Origin: Caenispirillum salinarum_A
GTDB lineage: Bacteria > Pseudomonadota > Alphaproteobacteria > Rhodospirillales > Rhodospirillaceae
Assembly: GCF_044803115.1 (NCBI RefSeq)
Contig: NZ_CP085224.1
Coordinates: forward strand, 2,666,001-2,730,000
Reading direction: 5' to 3'
Length of the DNA stretch: 64,000 bases
Shown: positions 1 through 7,591 of the stretch, one piece after another
Layout of the letters: every line of letters starts with the position of its first letter
Numbering within the stretch: the stretch's first letter is position 1
Notes under the pieces: generated by a model
The model's database searches: none
What the model saw: only the letters and a program-made list of their open reading frames with translations
Told to the model about the DNA's origin: nothing
Position numbers and translations under genes: made by a program

Positions 1-1
1 C

Positions 2-1108
2 GGCCAGATCATCCCGCCGTCCATCGTGCTGGTGCTGCTGGGCGACCAGATCTCCAACGCCTACCAGGACGCCCAGCGGGCGCTTGGCAACTGGGCGCCG
101 GAGCCCGTTTCGGTGGGCGACCTGTTTGCCGGCGCGCTGATCCCCGGCCTGCTTCTGGTGGGCCTGTACATCCTCTATCAGCTTCTGATGGCAGTGGTTC
201 GCCCCAAGTCCTGCCCTGCTCTGCCGGCGGACGAGCGGCTGGGAGGCGCCGACGGCACCAGCATCGCCACGCTGCTGCACGCCCTGATCCCGCCGGTGGT
301 GCTGATCGTCGCCGTGCTGGGCTCGATCCTGGCCGGTGTGGCGACCCCGACGGAAGCCGCCGCCGTGGGTGCGGTGGGCGCCATCCTGCTGGCCGGCCAG
401 CGCATGACGACGGGCCCTGCGTGGAGCATCTACGCCGCCGTGGCCGCTTTGATCCTGCTGCTGCTGCTGACCAGCTTCGTCGACCTGCGCGTCGCCCGAG
501 ACGTGATCCCAGCCGGCGACATGGCGGGCATCGTGCTCGCCGCCGCCTGCTGCGCCGTCATCGCCTGGGGTCTGATGGCGAGCGTGACCAAGGTGTGGAA
601 CGCCGGGACGCTGAAGGACGTCATGCGCTCGACCATGATGGTCACCTCCATGGTGTTCATCATCATTGTCGGCGCCGGCCTGTTCTCGCTGGTCTTCCGC
701 GGCTTCGGCGGCGAGGAGATGGTGCACCACTTCCTCACCAACCTGCCGGGCGGCACGGTGACGGCGGTGATCGTTGTCATGCTGGTGATGTTCGTCCTGG
801 GCTTCTTCCTGGACTTCATCGAGATCGTCTTCGTCGTCGTGCCGATCGTCGGGCCCATCCTGCTGCGGATGGACATCGACCCGGTGTGGCTGGGCGTGAT
901 GATGGCCATGAACCTGCAGACCAGCTTCCTGACCCCGCCGTTCGGCTTCGCGCTGTTCTACCTGCGCGGCGTGGCCCCGGCGAGCGTGACGACGGGCGCC
1001 ATCTACAAGGGTGTCATACCCTTCGTCATCATCCAGATCCTGGCGCTGGGCGTGCTGGCCCTGTTCCCGGAACTGGCGACGTGGCTGCCGAACCTGATCT
1101 TCGGCTGA
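2..1108 (+). CDS. TRAP transporter large permease (DctM-type), 5' truncated
   Basis: Cut by the left edge; the frame is open from base 2 and reads GQIIPPSIVLVLLGDQ, the conserved loop of DctM/TRAP large permeases. The fragment is almost wholly hydrophobic with many membrane segments. It carries an inserted stretch of extra helices around residues 60-190 and the LDFIEIVFVVVPIV and TSFLTPPFGFALFYLRG motifs, which are typical of the long TRAP large permeases annotated for 2-oxoacids or mannitol/chloroaromatics. It would form the ion-driven channel subunit of a tripartite carboxylate importer in the inner membrane. The small permease and binding protein are presumably upstream, outside the window. 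A strong terminator follows 23 bases after the stop. The substrate cannot be told from this fragment. Confidence 0.9.
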   Translation, partial: GQIIPPSIVLVLLGDQISNAYQDAQRALGNWAPEPVSVGDLFAGALIPGLLLVGLYILYQLLMAVVRPKSCPALPADERLGGADGTSIATLLHALIPPVVLIVAVLGSILAGVATPTEAAAVGAVGAILLAGQRMTTGPAWSIYAAVAALILLLLLTSFVDLRVARDVIPAGDMAGIVLAAACCAVIAWGLMASVTKVWNAGTLKDVMRSTMMVTSMVFIIIVGAGLFSLVFRGFGGEEMVHHFLTNLPGGTVTAVIVVMLVMFVLGFFLDFIEIVFVVVPIVGPILLRMDIDPVWLGVMMAMNLQTSFLTPPFGFALFYLRGVAPASVTTGAIYKGVIPFVIIQILALGVLALFPELATWLPNLIFG

Positions 1109-1131
1109 TCCCCGTCCCGTGACGACATGAC

Positions 1132-1160
1132 AAAGGGGCTCCCGACAGGGAGCCCCTTTT
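1132..1160 (+). terminator. Rho-independent terminator after the TRAP permease
   Basis: Perfect 12-bp stem AAAGGGGCTCCC / GGGAGCCCCTTT with a GACA loop and a T-run. It sits between the convergent TRAP permease and hpnM genes, and the A-run on its left lets it work in both directions. Confidence 0.85.
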
Positions 1161-1181
1161 GCGTAGCGGCAATGGCCGGCC

Positions 1182-1832
1182 TCAGCCGCCGGTCAGTTCG
1201 CGGCTCTTGATGCGCAGGGTCTCGATCAAGCCGTCGACGCCCTGCCGCGCCAGGATGGAAGCGTACTCGCTGCGCTTGGTCGCCAGTTCGCTCACGCCCT
1301 TGCCGGCCAGGATGTCGACCACGCCCCAGCGCCCCTGGCGCTCTGCCAGGACGTAGGAAATCTGCACCGGCTCCTTGGCCTTGCGGGTGATTTCGGTGCG
1401 GACGATGGTTGTGCCGCGCGGCCCTTCGTCTGTGCCCAGCACGCGGAACTCCTGCCCGTTGTAGTCATGGAAGCGGGCGGCGTACTGGGCCGTCGTCATG
1501 TCGCCGAAGACGTCGACCAGCGCCTGCCGCTGCGCGTCGCTGGCCTCGCGCCAGCCGCGGCCGACCGCGGTGCGGATCATCACGTCCAGCCAAAAGGCGT
1601 CCTCGACCGGCTGTTCCAGCATGTCGTAGCGGGCATGGAAGCCATCGGTCTTCATGGCCTGGAGCAGCGTGTCCTGGAATTCCCGCACAACGGCACTCGG
1701 CCCGGTGGCGGCTTCCTGCTGCTGCTCCTGGGCGGCGGCGGGCGCCGGCGTCAGCGCGGCGGGCGCGGCAAGCGCCACGCCCAGGCCGAGAACGGCGGCG
1801 GACAACAGGGGCGGGACGGGACGTGCGCGCAT
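1182..1832 (-). CDS. hpnM: HpnM-like / MlaC-family periplasmic lipid-binding protein
   Basis: 216 residues with a Sec signal peptide ending near PAPAAAQE. The rest matches the MlaC/Ttg2D fold: AVVREFQDTLLQAMK at the start of the mature domain, an ARYDMLEQPVEDAFWLDVM segment, and a late YVLAERQGRWGVVDILAGKGVSELATKRSEY region. MlaC proteins carry phospholipid between membranes. The hopanoid-cluster branch of the family (HpnM) is the likely assignment because the divergent neighbour is hpnB and hpnA lies 2.5 kb away. The start has a clear CGGAGG ribosome site four bases upstream. The alternative is a general MlaC paralogue; no mlaDEF genes are present here. Confidence 0.8.
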   Translation of the reverse strand: MRARPVPPLLSAAVLGLGVALAAPAALTPAPAAAQEQQQEAATGPSAVVREFQDTLLQAMKTDGFHARYDMLEQPVEDAFWLDVMIRTAVGRGWREASDAQRQALVDVFGDMTTAQYAARFHDYNGQEFRVLGTDEGPRGTTIVRTEITRKAKEPVQISYVLAERQGRWGVVDILAGKGVSELATKRSEYASILARQGVDGLIETLRIKSRELTGG

Positions 1833-1910
1833 GGTAACCTCCGATAGCTCTTATCCGATCCGGCATTTTCGAACGAACGCCTGGACCCCTGTCCGGGTTA
1901 TCGTGCAACC

Positions 1911-3125
1911 ATGGCAGAATTTCGGGACCCGTCCATGCCGCTCTGGCTGACCGCCCTCACCCTCTTGTCCCTCGCAGCATGGCTGTGGCTGACGCTGATC
2001 CACGGCCGCGGCTTCTGGCGCGATCGGGACCGCCTGCCCTCTTCCGCGCCGCAACCACCCGCGCCGCCGCCGGGCGTGGTCGCGGTGGTACCGGCGCGCG
2101 ACGAGGCAGAAGTGATCGGCCGGTCGGTCGAGAGCCTTCTGCGCCAGGACTGGCCGGAGTCCTTTCCGGTGATCGTCATTGACGATCACTCCACCGACGG
2201 CACGGCCGAGGCCGCCCGCGCCGGCGCCGCGCGGGTTCCCGGCGGGTCGGAGCGCCTGCATGTCATCGCCGCGCCGCCGCTGGAGCCGGGCTGGACGGGC
2301 AAGCTGTGGGCCCAGGCGGCAGGGCTGGCGCAGGCGAAGGAGGTCGCTCCGGAGGCGGCGGTGGTATGGCTGACGGACGCCGACATCGCCCACGGGCCGA
2401 CGGTCCTCTGCCGGCTGCACGACCGGCTGACGCAGGACGGTCGCGTGATGGCCTCCGTCATGGCGCGGCTGGATACGGGCGGACGCTGGGCGCGCCTGCT
2501 GATCCCGGCGTTCATCTACTTTTTCCAGAAGCTCTACCCGTTTCCGCGCGTCAACGACCCCGCGGATTCCATGGCGGCGGCGGCCGGCGGCTGCGTCCTC
2601 GCCCGCCGCGAGGCCCTGGAGTCCGCCGACCTGCCCCGCGCCATCCGGGGCGAGATCATTGACGATTGCGCACTGGGCCGGGCCCTGAAGCGGCAGGGGC
2701 CGGTGTGGCTCGGTACCTCGGCCGATGTGGTATCGCTGCGGCCGGCGGCGGGGCTTGGCGACATCTGGCACATGGTCACCCGCACCGCCTTCGAGCAGTT
2801 GCACCACTCGGTCCTGCTGCTGGGGGGCACGGTGGCCGGCATGGCGCTGCTCTACCTGCTGCCGCCGCTGGCCTTTGCGCTCGGGCTGGCGACGGTTGAC
2901 GCGGCGACGGCGGCCGCAGGCGGCGCGGCGTGGATGCTGATGGCGGCCACGCTGGCCCCGACGCTGCGGCTCTACGGCCTGGGCGCCTGGCGCGGCCTGC
3001 TGCTTCCCGTGGCGGGCGTACTGTACACGCTGATGACGCTGGACTCGGCCCGCCGCCACTGGCGCGGCCAGGGCGGGGCGTGGAAGGGCCGGGTACAGGG
3101 CGGGCGCGGGTCTCAGGCGCCCTGA
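1911..3125 (+). CDS. hpnB: Hopene-associated glycosyltransferase HpnB (GT2)
   Basis: 404 residues. An N-terminal membrane anchor (LWLTALTLLSLAAWLWLTL) is followed by a GT2 catalytic domain: VVPARDEAEVIGRSVESLL, VIVIDDHSTDGT, and the WLTDADIAHG DxD-type region. Two or three more membrane helices lie near the C-terminus (around residues 305-390). This architecture is that of HpnB, a glycosyltransferase found in hopanoid clusters whose exact product is not settled. ATG 1911 gives full length; ATG 1935 (MPLWL) is an alternative start. It is divergent from hpnM (78-bp gap), and its 3' end overlaps the convergent sulfotransferase by 13 bp. Confidence 0.85.
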   Translation: MAEFRDPSMPLWLTALTLLSLAAWLWLTLIHGRGFWRDRDRLPSSAPQPPAPPPGVVAVVPARDEAEVIGRSVESLLRQDWPESFPVIVIDDHSTDGTAEAARAGAARVPGGSERLHVIAAPPLEPGWTGKLWAQAAGLAQAKEVAPEAAVVWLTDADIAHGPTVLCRLHDRLTQDGRVMASVMARLDTGGRWARLLIPAFIYFFQKLYPFPRVNDPADSMAAAAGGCVLARREALESADLPRAIRGEIIDDCALGRALKRQGPVWLGTSADVVSLRPAAGLGDIWHMVTRTAFEQLHHSVLLLGGTVAGMALLYLLPPLAFALGLATVDAATAAAGGAAWMLMAATLAPTLRLYGLGAWRGLLLPVAGVLYTLMTLDSARRHWRGQGGAWKGRVQGGRGSQAP

Positions 3126-4204
3126 ACCTGCCGTCCCCAGCGCTGTACATACGGTCCCCAGTGCCGCGCCACCAGCGAGGCCGTCTCCGGGTCCTCGCGA
3201 TAGGTGTTCTTGCGGTAGCCCGAGACGCCCTCCAGGTACGCGGAAAACAGGGGCGCGGCGGCCTCCCACCCGTCCAGGCCGAGCTGCCCGTAGACGCGCT
3301 CAAGCTCTGCCACGGGCTGCTGCTCGAAGGTCTCGAAGCCGATCTCGGCGTAGCGGTCGGCCGGCAGGTCGGCGACGTCGGCCAGCATCCGCTCCATCAT
3401 GCGGCCGTAGGTGTTCAGCACCACCGCGTCCACGTCCACATGATCGTAGGGCTGCAACGCCATGGGCGGGAACAGCTTGTGATAGAAGTTGCGCATGCTT
3501 TCAAAAATGCGCACCGGGTCGCGGTGAACGTGGATGAAGCGGGCCTCGGGGAACATCTCGCGCAGCAGCGCCACCCGCGCCGTATAGACCGGGTTCTTGA
3601 TGAGCAGAGGCTTGCCGCCCGACTCGACGGTCAGCTTGCGGCACAGCAGCAGGAAGCGCTCCTTCCATACCGAAAGCTCTCGCTCCGACACGCCGTCGAG
3701 GAACACCGCCTTGTCGAATTGTTCCTGAAAGCGGCCGGGGAAGTACAGCGCGTGGTAGTAGGACAGCGGCTGCATGTTCGCCAGCGCGATCTCGTCCTCC
3801 TGCGGGCTGTCCGGCGTCACGGCCACGTTGTCGATATAGCGCCCCTGCGGAAGCTGGCGCTCCAGCAGGGGACGGATCAGGGGCACCAGGGTCAGCATCT
3901 CCCACGGCATGCCCGTCGGCAGGGGCGCCAGGTATCCGAACTGCGGGTCGCGGCTGAGCACGTTGTAAAGGTGCGTCGTGCCGCTGCGCCAGTGCCCCAG
4001 GATGAACACGGGCGGCGGCAGGTCGGCCGGCAGGTCCCTCAGCCGCCGCGCCGTCACCATCCGCTCGGCCAGGGTGAAGGGCATCCGCCCCAGAACCGAA
4101 CCCAGAATCCCGGCCACCTGCCCCCAATGCCGCGGCGAGGCCCCGCCGTTTCGCGCAAGGACCGTCATCAGGGTACCCAGGTTGCTGCCACTCAAAGGGT
4201 GCAT
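3113..4204 (-). CDS. Sulfotransferase family protein
   Basis: 363 residues from ATG 4204, which has a GGAG site; the frame stays open to 4276 but without a ribosome site. The PAPS 5'-phosphosulfate loop PVFILGHWRSGTTHLYNVL and the 3'-phosphate strand RFIHVHRDPVRIFESMRNF are both present, as in the Sulfotransfer_3 family. It should transfer sulfate from PAPS to a hydroxyl of a lipid, sugar or small molecule, in the cytoplasm or at the inner membrane face. It is embedded between hpnB (tail-to-tail overlap) and hpnA (divergent), so a glycosylated hopanoid or other membrane lipid is a possible acceptor. The acceptor is inference only. Confidence 0.85.
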   Translation of the reverse strand: MHPLSGSNLGTLMTVLARNGGASPRHWGQVAGILGSVLGRMPFTLAERMVTARRLRDLPADLPPPVFILGHWRSGTTHLYNVLSRDPQFGYLAPLPTGMPWEMLTLVPLIRPLLERQLPQGRYIDNVAVTPDSPQEDEIALANMQPLSYYHALYFPGRFQEQFDKAVFLDGVSERELSVWKERFLLLCRKLTVESGGKPLLIKNPVYTARVALLREMFPEARFIHVHRDPVRIFESMRNFYHKLFPPMALQPYDHVDVDAVVLNTYGRMMERMLADVADLPADRYAEIGFETFEQQPVAELERVYGQLGLDGWEAAAPLFSAYLEGVSGYRKNTYREDPETASLVARHWGPYVQRWGRQVQGA

Positions 4205-4305
4205 GGGAGAGGATCGCTCCGTTGCCGTGGTGGACGAAGGGCGCTGCCGCCGGGCATCATCGGCGGACCTGCGCATTTGACCACACCAACGCTCCGGGTT
4301 GAACC

Positions 4306-5307
4306 ATGGTACGCCCTCTGAACCTTGTTACCGGCGGCGCCGGCTTTCTCGGCCGCCACATCGTGCGGCAACTGGCCGAGGCCGGAGAGCCGGTGCGCGT
4401 GCTCGATCCCGCCTGCGGCCGTGTCGCCTGGCCGCAGGGGGTGGAGCCGGTGGACGGCTCCGTCCTCGATCCCGACCGGCTGTCCGCCGCCATGAAGGGC
4501 GTGCAGACGGTCTACCATCTGGCGGCCGTGCCGCACCTGTGGGCCGACGACCCCCGCGTGTTCGAGCAGGTGAACCTGGACGGCACGCGCACTGTGCTCG
4601 CGGCCTGCAAAGAGGCGCAGGTGAAGCGGGTGGTCGTGACCTCCTCGGCAGTGGTGCTGGTGGGCCACGACACCGCCTGGACCGGCAGCCCCATCACCGA
4701 GGACACGCCGCGCCCGCCCCTGGACGCCATGGTGGGGGACTACGCGCGCTCCAAATGCTCGGCGGAGCGCGAGGCGCGAGCGGCGGCGGCGACGGGCCTG
4801 CCGGTGGTCCTGACCTACCCCACCGTCCCCATTGGGGCCGGCGACGAGTCCGAAACGCCGCCGACGCGCATGCTCATGGATTTCCTGAACGGCCGGACGC
4901 CCGCCTACCTGCAATGCCGCATGAATATCGGCGGCGCCGCCGACATGGCGCGCGGACACATCATGGCCGCCCGCCACGGCGCCGACGGCGAGAGCTACAT
5001 CCTGGGCGGCGAAAACCTGTGGATGAGCGACCTTCTGGCCCACCTGGAGGCGATCTCGGGCCGTGCCATGCCGCGCCGGCGGGTGCCCTACCCGCTCGCC
5101 CTGGCGGCGGCGAATGTGCAGGAGTGGTGGGCCGATACCGTCACCCATCGCCCGCCCCAGGCGCCGGTGGCGGGGGTGAAGCTGGCGGGGCTGCCCATGT
5201 GGTTCGACAGCGGCAAGGCCCGCCGCGACCTGGGCTGGCAGCCCGCCCCCCTGCGCGACGCCCTGGCCGACGCCGTGCGATGGATGCGGGAGACAGGCCG
5301 GCTGTAG
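4306..5307 (+). CDS. hpnA: Hopanoid-associated NAD-dependent sugar epimerase HpnA
   Basis: 333-residue extended short-chain dehydrogenase. It has a TGGAGFLGRHIVRQL nucleotide-binding loop at residues 9-23, the TSSAV strand and a YARSK (YxxxK) catalytic pair. The C-terminal third contains WWADTVTHRPPQAP, and LGWQPAPLRDALADAVRWM closes the protein. Length and motif order match the hopanoid-associated sugar epimerases (HpnA). It likely acts on a nucleotide- or lipid-linked sugar used to decorate hopanoids. It is divergent from the sulfotransferase with about 100 bp between them. The biosynthetic core (squalene-hopene cyclase and others) is not in this window. Confidence 0.8.
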   Translation: MVRPLNLVTGGAGFLGRHIVRQLAEAGEPVRVLDPACGRVAWPQGVEPVDGSVLDPDRLSAAMKGVQTVYHLAAVPHLWADDPRVFEQVNLDGTRTVLAACKEAQVKRVVVTSSAVVLVGHDTAWTGSPITEDTPRPPLDAMVGDYARSKCSAEREARAAAATGLPVVLTYPTVPIGAGDESETPPTRMLMDFLNGRTPAYLQCRMNIGGAADMARGHIMAARHGADGESYILGGENLWMSDLLAHLEAISGRAMPRRRVPYPLALAAANVQEWWADTVTHRPPQAPVAGVKLAGLPMWFDSGKARRDLGWQPAPLRDALADAVRWMRETGRL

Positions 5308-5416
5308 GCGCGCGCCGGTCCGCGCCACCCCTTTTGTGCTAAACCTTTTATGATCGAAATATGGTAGGAGAGACGGATAAGGCTTAGCCACTGAAAAAAG
5401 CGGAGAAACCGTGCCG

Positions 5417-6199
5417 ATGGAGCCAACCGTCATCGAGAGAATGCAAGTGTCCGTGTCGGGCACGGGCTCCCACACCGTCGTTCTTGCCAACGGCTTTGGC
5501 ACGACCAAGGCGGTGTGGAGACGAATCCTGCCGTGGCTGGAGCAGCGTTTCCGCGTCGTCCGCTTCGACTGGCCGATCGAGCCCGAGCACTACGACCACC
5601 TGCGCTACAGCCGCCTGGACGGCTATGCCGACGACCTGATGCAGGTGATCGGCGCCGTGGATGCGGCGCCCTGCACCCTGATCGCCCATTCGATGAGCGG
5701 CATGATCGGCATGCTGGCGGGCAAGCTGATCCCGCATTCCTTCGACCGGATCATCATGATCAACCCGTCTCCGCGCTACATCGACGACGGCCGGTACACG
5801 GGCGGCTTCAGTGAAGACGAGGTCGCCGGCCTGATCAAGGGCCTGGACGACAACTACATGCAGTGGGTCGAGAATTTTGCGCCCGTCGTGGTCGGAGCCG
5901 AACCGGGCCACCCAGACGTGGCGGAGTTCGCCCGCGGCCTCGTCGCCATGCGGCCGGACGTGGCTCTCTCCATGGCCATCACCATCTTCCGCAGCGACTA
6001 CCGCGACCGGTTGGCCGGCTTTGGAGTCCCGACGACCATCGTGCAGTCCACCAACGATCCCGCCGTTCCGGTAAAGGTGGGTGAGTACCTGCACAGCCAG
6101 TGGCCCGACAGCCGCCTCGTGGTCATGGACATGGAGGGTCACCTGCCGCACCTGACACAGGCCGACCGCTTTGTCCAGGTTCTGGAACAGGCGCTGTAA
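5417..6199 (+). CDS. RsbQ/KAI2-like alpha/beta hydrolase
   Basis: 260 residues from ATG 5417 (a GTG two codons upstream is also possible). The sequence tracks Bacillus RsbQ and the plant KAI2/D14 receptors: ANGFGTTKAVW oxyanion loop, LDGYADDLMQVI, AHSMSGMIGMLAG nucleophile elbow, INPSPRYIDD and YTGGFSEDEV. By count the triad is Ser92, Asp214 and His242. RsbQ is an accessory hydrolase that activates a PAS-phosphatase in a stress-signalling relay. No such phosphatase gene is adjacent here. It stands alone on the plus strand, convergent with the nitroreductase; its ligand is unknown. Confidence 0.85.
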   Translation: MEPTVIERMQVSVSGTGSHTVVLANGFGTTKAVWRRILPWLEQRFRVVRFDWPIEPEHYDHLRYSRLDGYADDLMQVIGAVDAAPCTLIAHSMSGMIGMLAGKLIPHSFDRIIMINPSPRYIDDGRYTGGFSEDEVAGLIKGLDDNYMQWVENFAPVVVGAEPGHPDVAEFARGLVAMRPDVALSMAITIFRSDYRDRLAGFGVPTTIVQSTNDPAVPVKVGEYLHSQWPDSRLVVMDMEGHLPHLTQADRFVQVLEQAL

Positions 6200-6260
6200 C
6201 GCGCGCCCGGACCGCCCGGCGCTGCCCTGGCCCCGGCGCGGGCAGCGGCCTGAGCGTCGA

Positions 6261-6842
6261 TCAAGGCGTCCAGGTTGCCAGGTGGCCGGCGACGGCCGGG
6301 CGGTCCTTGGGGCCGGGCGGGTTGACCACGGTGCCGATCCCGATGAAGCCGACCAGTTCCTCGCCCTCTTCCAGATGGAAGGTGCGGCGGAGGGCCTGCG
6401 TCGTGACTTCGGCGCCCGACAACAGCATTCCGCCGAACCCCATGGCCTCGGCCGCCAACAGGATGTTCTCGCAGGCTGCACCGACGCTCATGGCCTGTTC
6501 CTGCACCGGCACCACCGGGTGCGCGGGATCGGGGCGGAAGATGACCACGATGGTCTCCGGCTCCTTGTGCGCCTTCTTGCGGGCGCGCTCGACGGCGACG
6601 TCCGACGCATCGGGCTCCACCTCCAGCTTGGCGGCCACGAAAGCCTCGGCCAGCACGTCCCGATGCTCCGCCGGCACGCGCAGGAAGCGCCAGGGGCGGA
6701 TGGCCCCGTGGTCGGGCGCGGTCAGGGCGCAAGCGATCAGCGTGTCGATCTGCGCCGCCGACGGACCCGGCGCGCCCAACCGGCGCGGGGCGACGGAGGA
6801 GCGGGACAGGATGAGGTCGATCAAGGCGTTATCGGAAGACAT
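6261..6842 (-). CDS. Nitroreductase-family flavoprotein
   Basis: 193 residues. It has the N-terminal SRSSVAPRRL segment, the ALTAPDHGAIRPWRFLRV helix-strand used for FMN phosphate binding, and AACENILLAAEAMGFGGMLLSG followed by GFIGIGT. This resembles the small YdjA-type NAD(P)H-dependent nitroreductases, which work as dimers with FMN. It starts 17 bp after the stop of the XRE-cupin gene, so the two are probably one minus-strand operon and the regulator may control its own partner. Natural substrate unknown. Confidence 0.85.
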   Translation of the reverse strand: MSSDNALIDLILSRSSVAPRRLGAPGPSAAQIDTLIACALTAPDHGAIRPWRFLRVPAEHRDVLAEAFVAAKLEVEPDASDVAVERARKKAHKEPETIVVIFRPDPAHPVVPVQEQAMSVGAACENILLAAEAMGFGGMLLSGAEVTTQALRRTFHLEEGEELVGFIGIGTVVNPPGPKDRPAVAGHLATWTP

Positions 6843-6859
6843 TCAAGCACCTTTTCAGA

Positions 6860-7414
6860 TCAAAAACTGGGCGGGGTGCAGGCGGAAATCACACGGCACG
6901 GTTCGTCGCCCACGTTGCGGAAGCGGTGCGGCTGGCGGCTGTCGAACTGGTAGGCGTCGCCCGGTCCCAGCGTGCGCACCTGGTCCCCCACCGTCACCTC
7001 CAGCTTTCCGGAGATGACCACGGCCGCCTCCTCGCCCTCGTGGCGGAGCAGGATCTTGCCGGTGTCGGCGCCCGGCGCGTAGCGCTCGTCCAGGATCTGC
7101 AGCGCCCGGCCGGTCAGGTCGACGCCCACCTGCCGGTAGCTGATGCCGCCGCGGCCGATTTCCACCAACTCGTTGGCGGGAAAGAACACCTTCTGCTCGG
7201 CGTCCTCGGGCATCTCGAAGGCAAAGAACTCCGAGAGCCCCATGGGGATGCCGTCCAGCACCCGTTTCAGGCTGCCGACCGAGGGGTTGATGTTGTTGCT
7301 TTCGATCAGCGAGACGGTGGCGTTGGTCACGCCGGCGCGGCGCGCCAGTTCGCGCTGAGACAGACCATTCTGCTTGCGTACCGCCCGCAAGCGCGGACCG
7401 ATGTTGAGGGTCAT
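6860..7414 (-). CDS. XRE-family regulator with C-terminal cupin (PuuR-like)
   Basis: 184 residues from ATG 7414 with an AAGGG site (a GTG three codons earlier is possible). The N-terminal helix-turn-helix is LRAVRKQNGLSQRELARRAGVTNATVSLIE. The C-terminal cupin is HEGEEAAVVISGKLEVTVGD followed by GPGDAYQFDSRQPHRFRN, ending CRVISACTPPSF. The layout and tail are close to E. coli PuuR, the putrescine-responsive repressor. It is divergent from the aminotransferase gene by 177 bp, so it likely senses the amine or omega-amino acid handled by that operon and represses it. Confidence 0.85.
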   Translation of the reverse strand: MTLNIGPRLRAVRKQNGLSQRELARRAGVTNATVSLIESNNINPSVGSLKRVLDGIPMGLSEFFAFEMPEDAEQKVFFPANELVEIGRGGISYRQVGVDLTGRALQILDERYAPGADTGKILLRHEGEEAAVVISGKLEVTVGDQVRTLGPGDAYQFDSRQPHRFRNVGDEPCRVISACTPPSF

Positions 7415-7428
7415 GGCCGGCACCCTTC

Positions 7429-7591
7429 GTTAAGCGCGTTCACGATCCTGAACACTGTGCGCTGCGTCATCAGGAATATCAACCACTTAACCAATGGGAA
7501 GAAAACGGCTTGTTAAGCCGCGCGCGCAGTGGGACCGTAGGGTAAAGCCGGACCGAAACCGGCGGAAAACCAAGCCCTTCAGGAGGTCTTC
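7429..7591. promoter_or_regulatory. Divergent control region between the XRE-cupin gene and the aminotransferase operon
   Basis: Contains the inverted repeat GTTCA-cgatcc-TGAAC at 7438-7453, just upstream of the regulator's start. It also holds three TTAAG/CTTAA elements (7429, 7485, 7511). These are candidate operator sites for the XRE-cupin protein. A ribosome site CAGGAGG at 7579-7585 precedes the aminotransferase ATG. No convincing -35/-10 pair was found. Confidence 0.4.

Noticed and set aside
6221..6246. GCTGCCC/GGGCAGC hairpin between the RsbQ-like and nitroreductase genes
   Set aside because: Only seven base pairs, a 12-base loop and no T-run; too weak to call a terminator.
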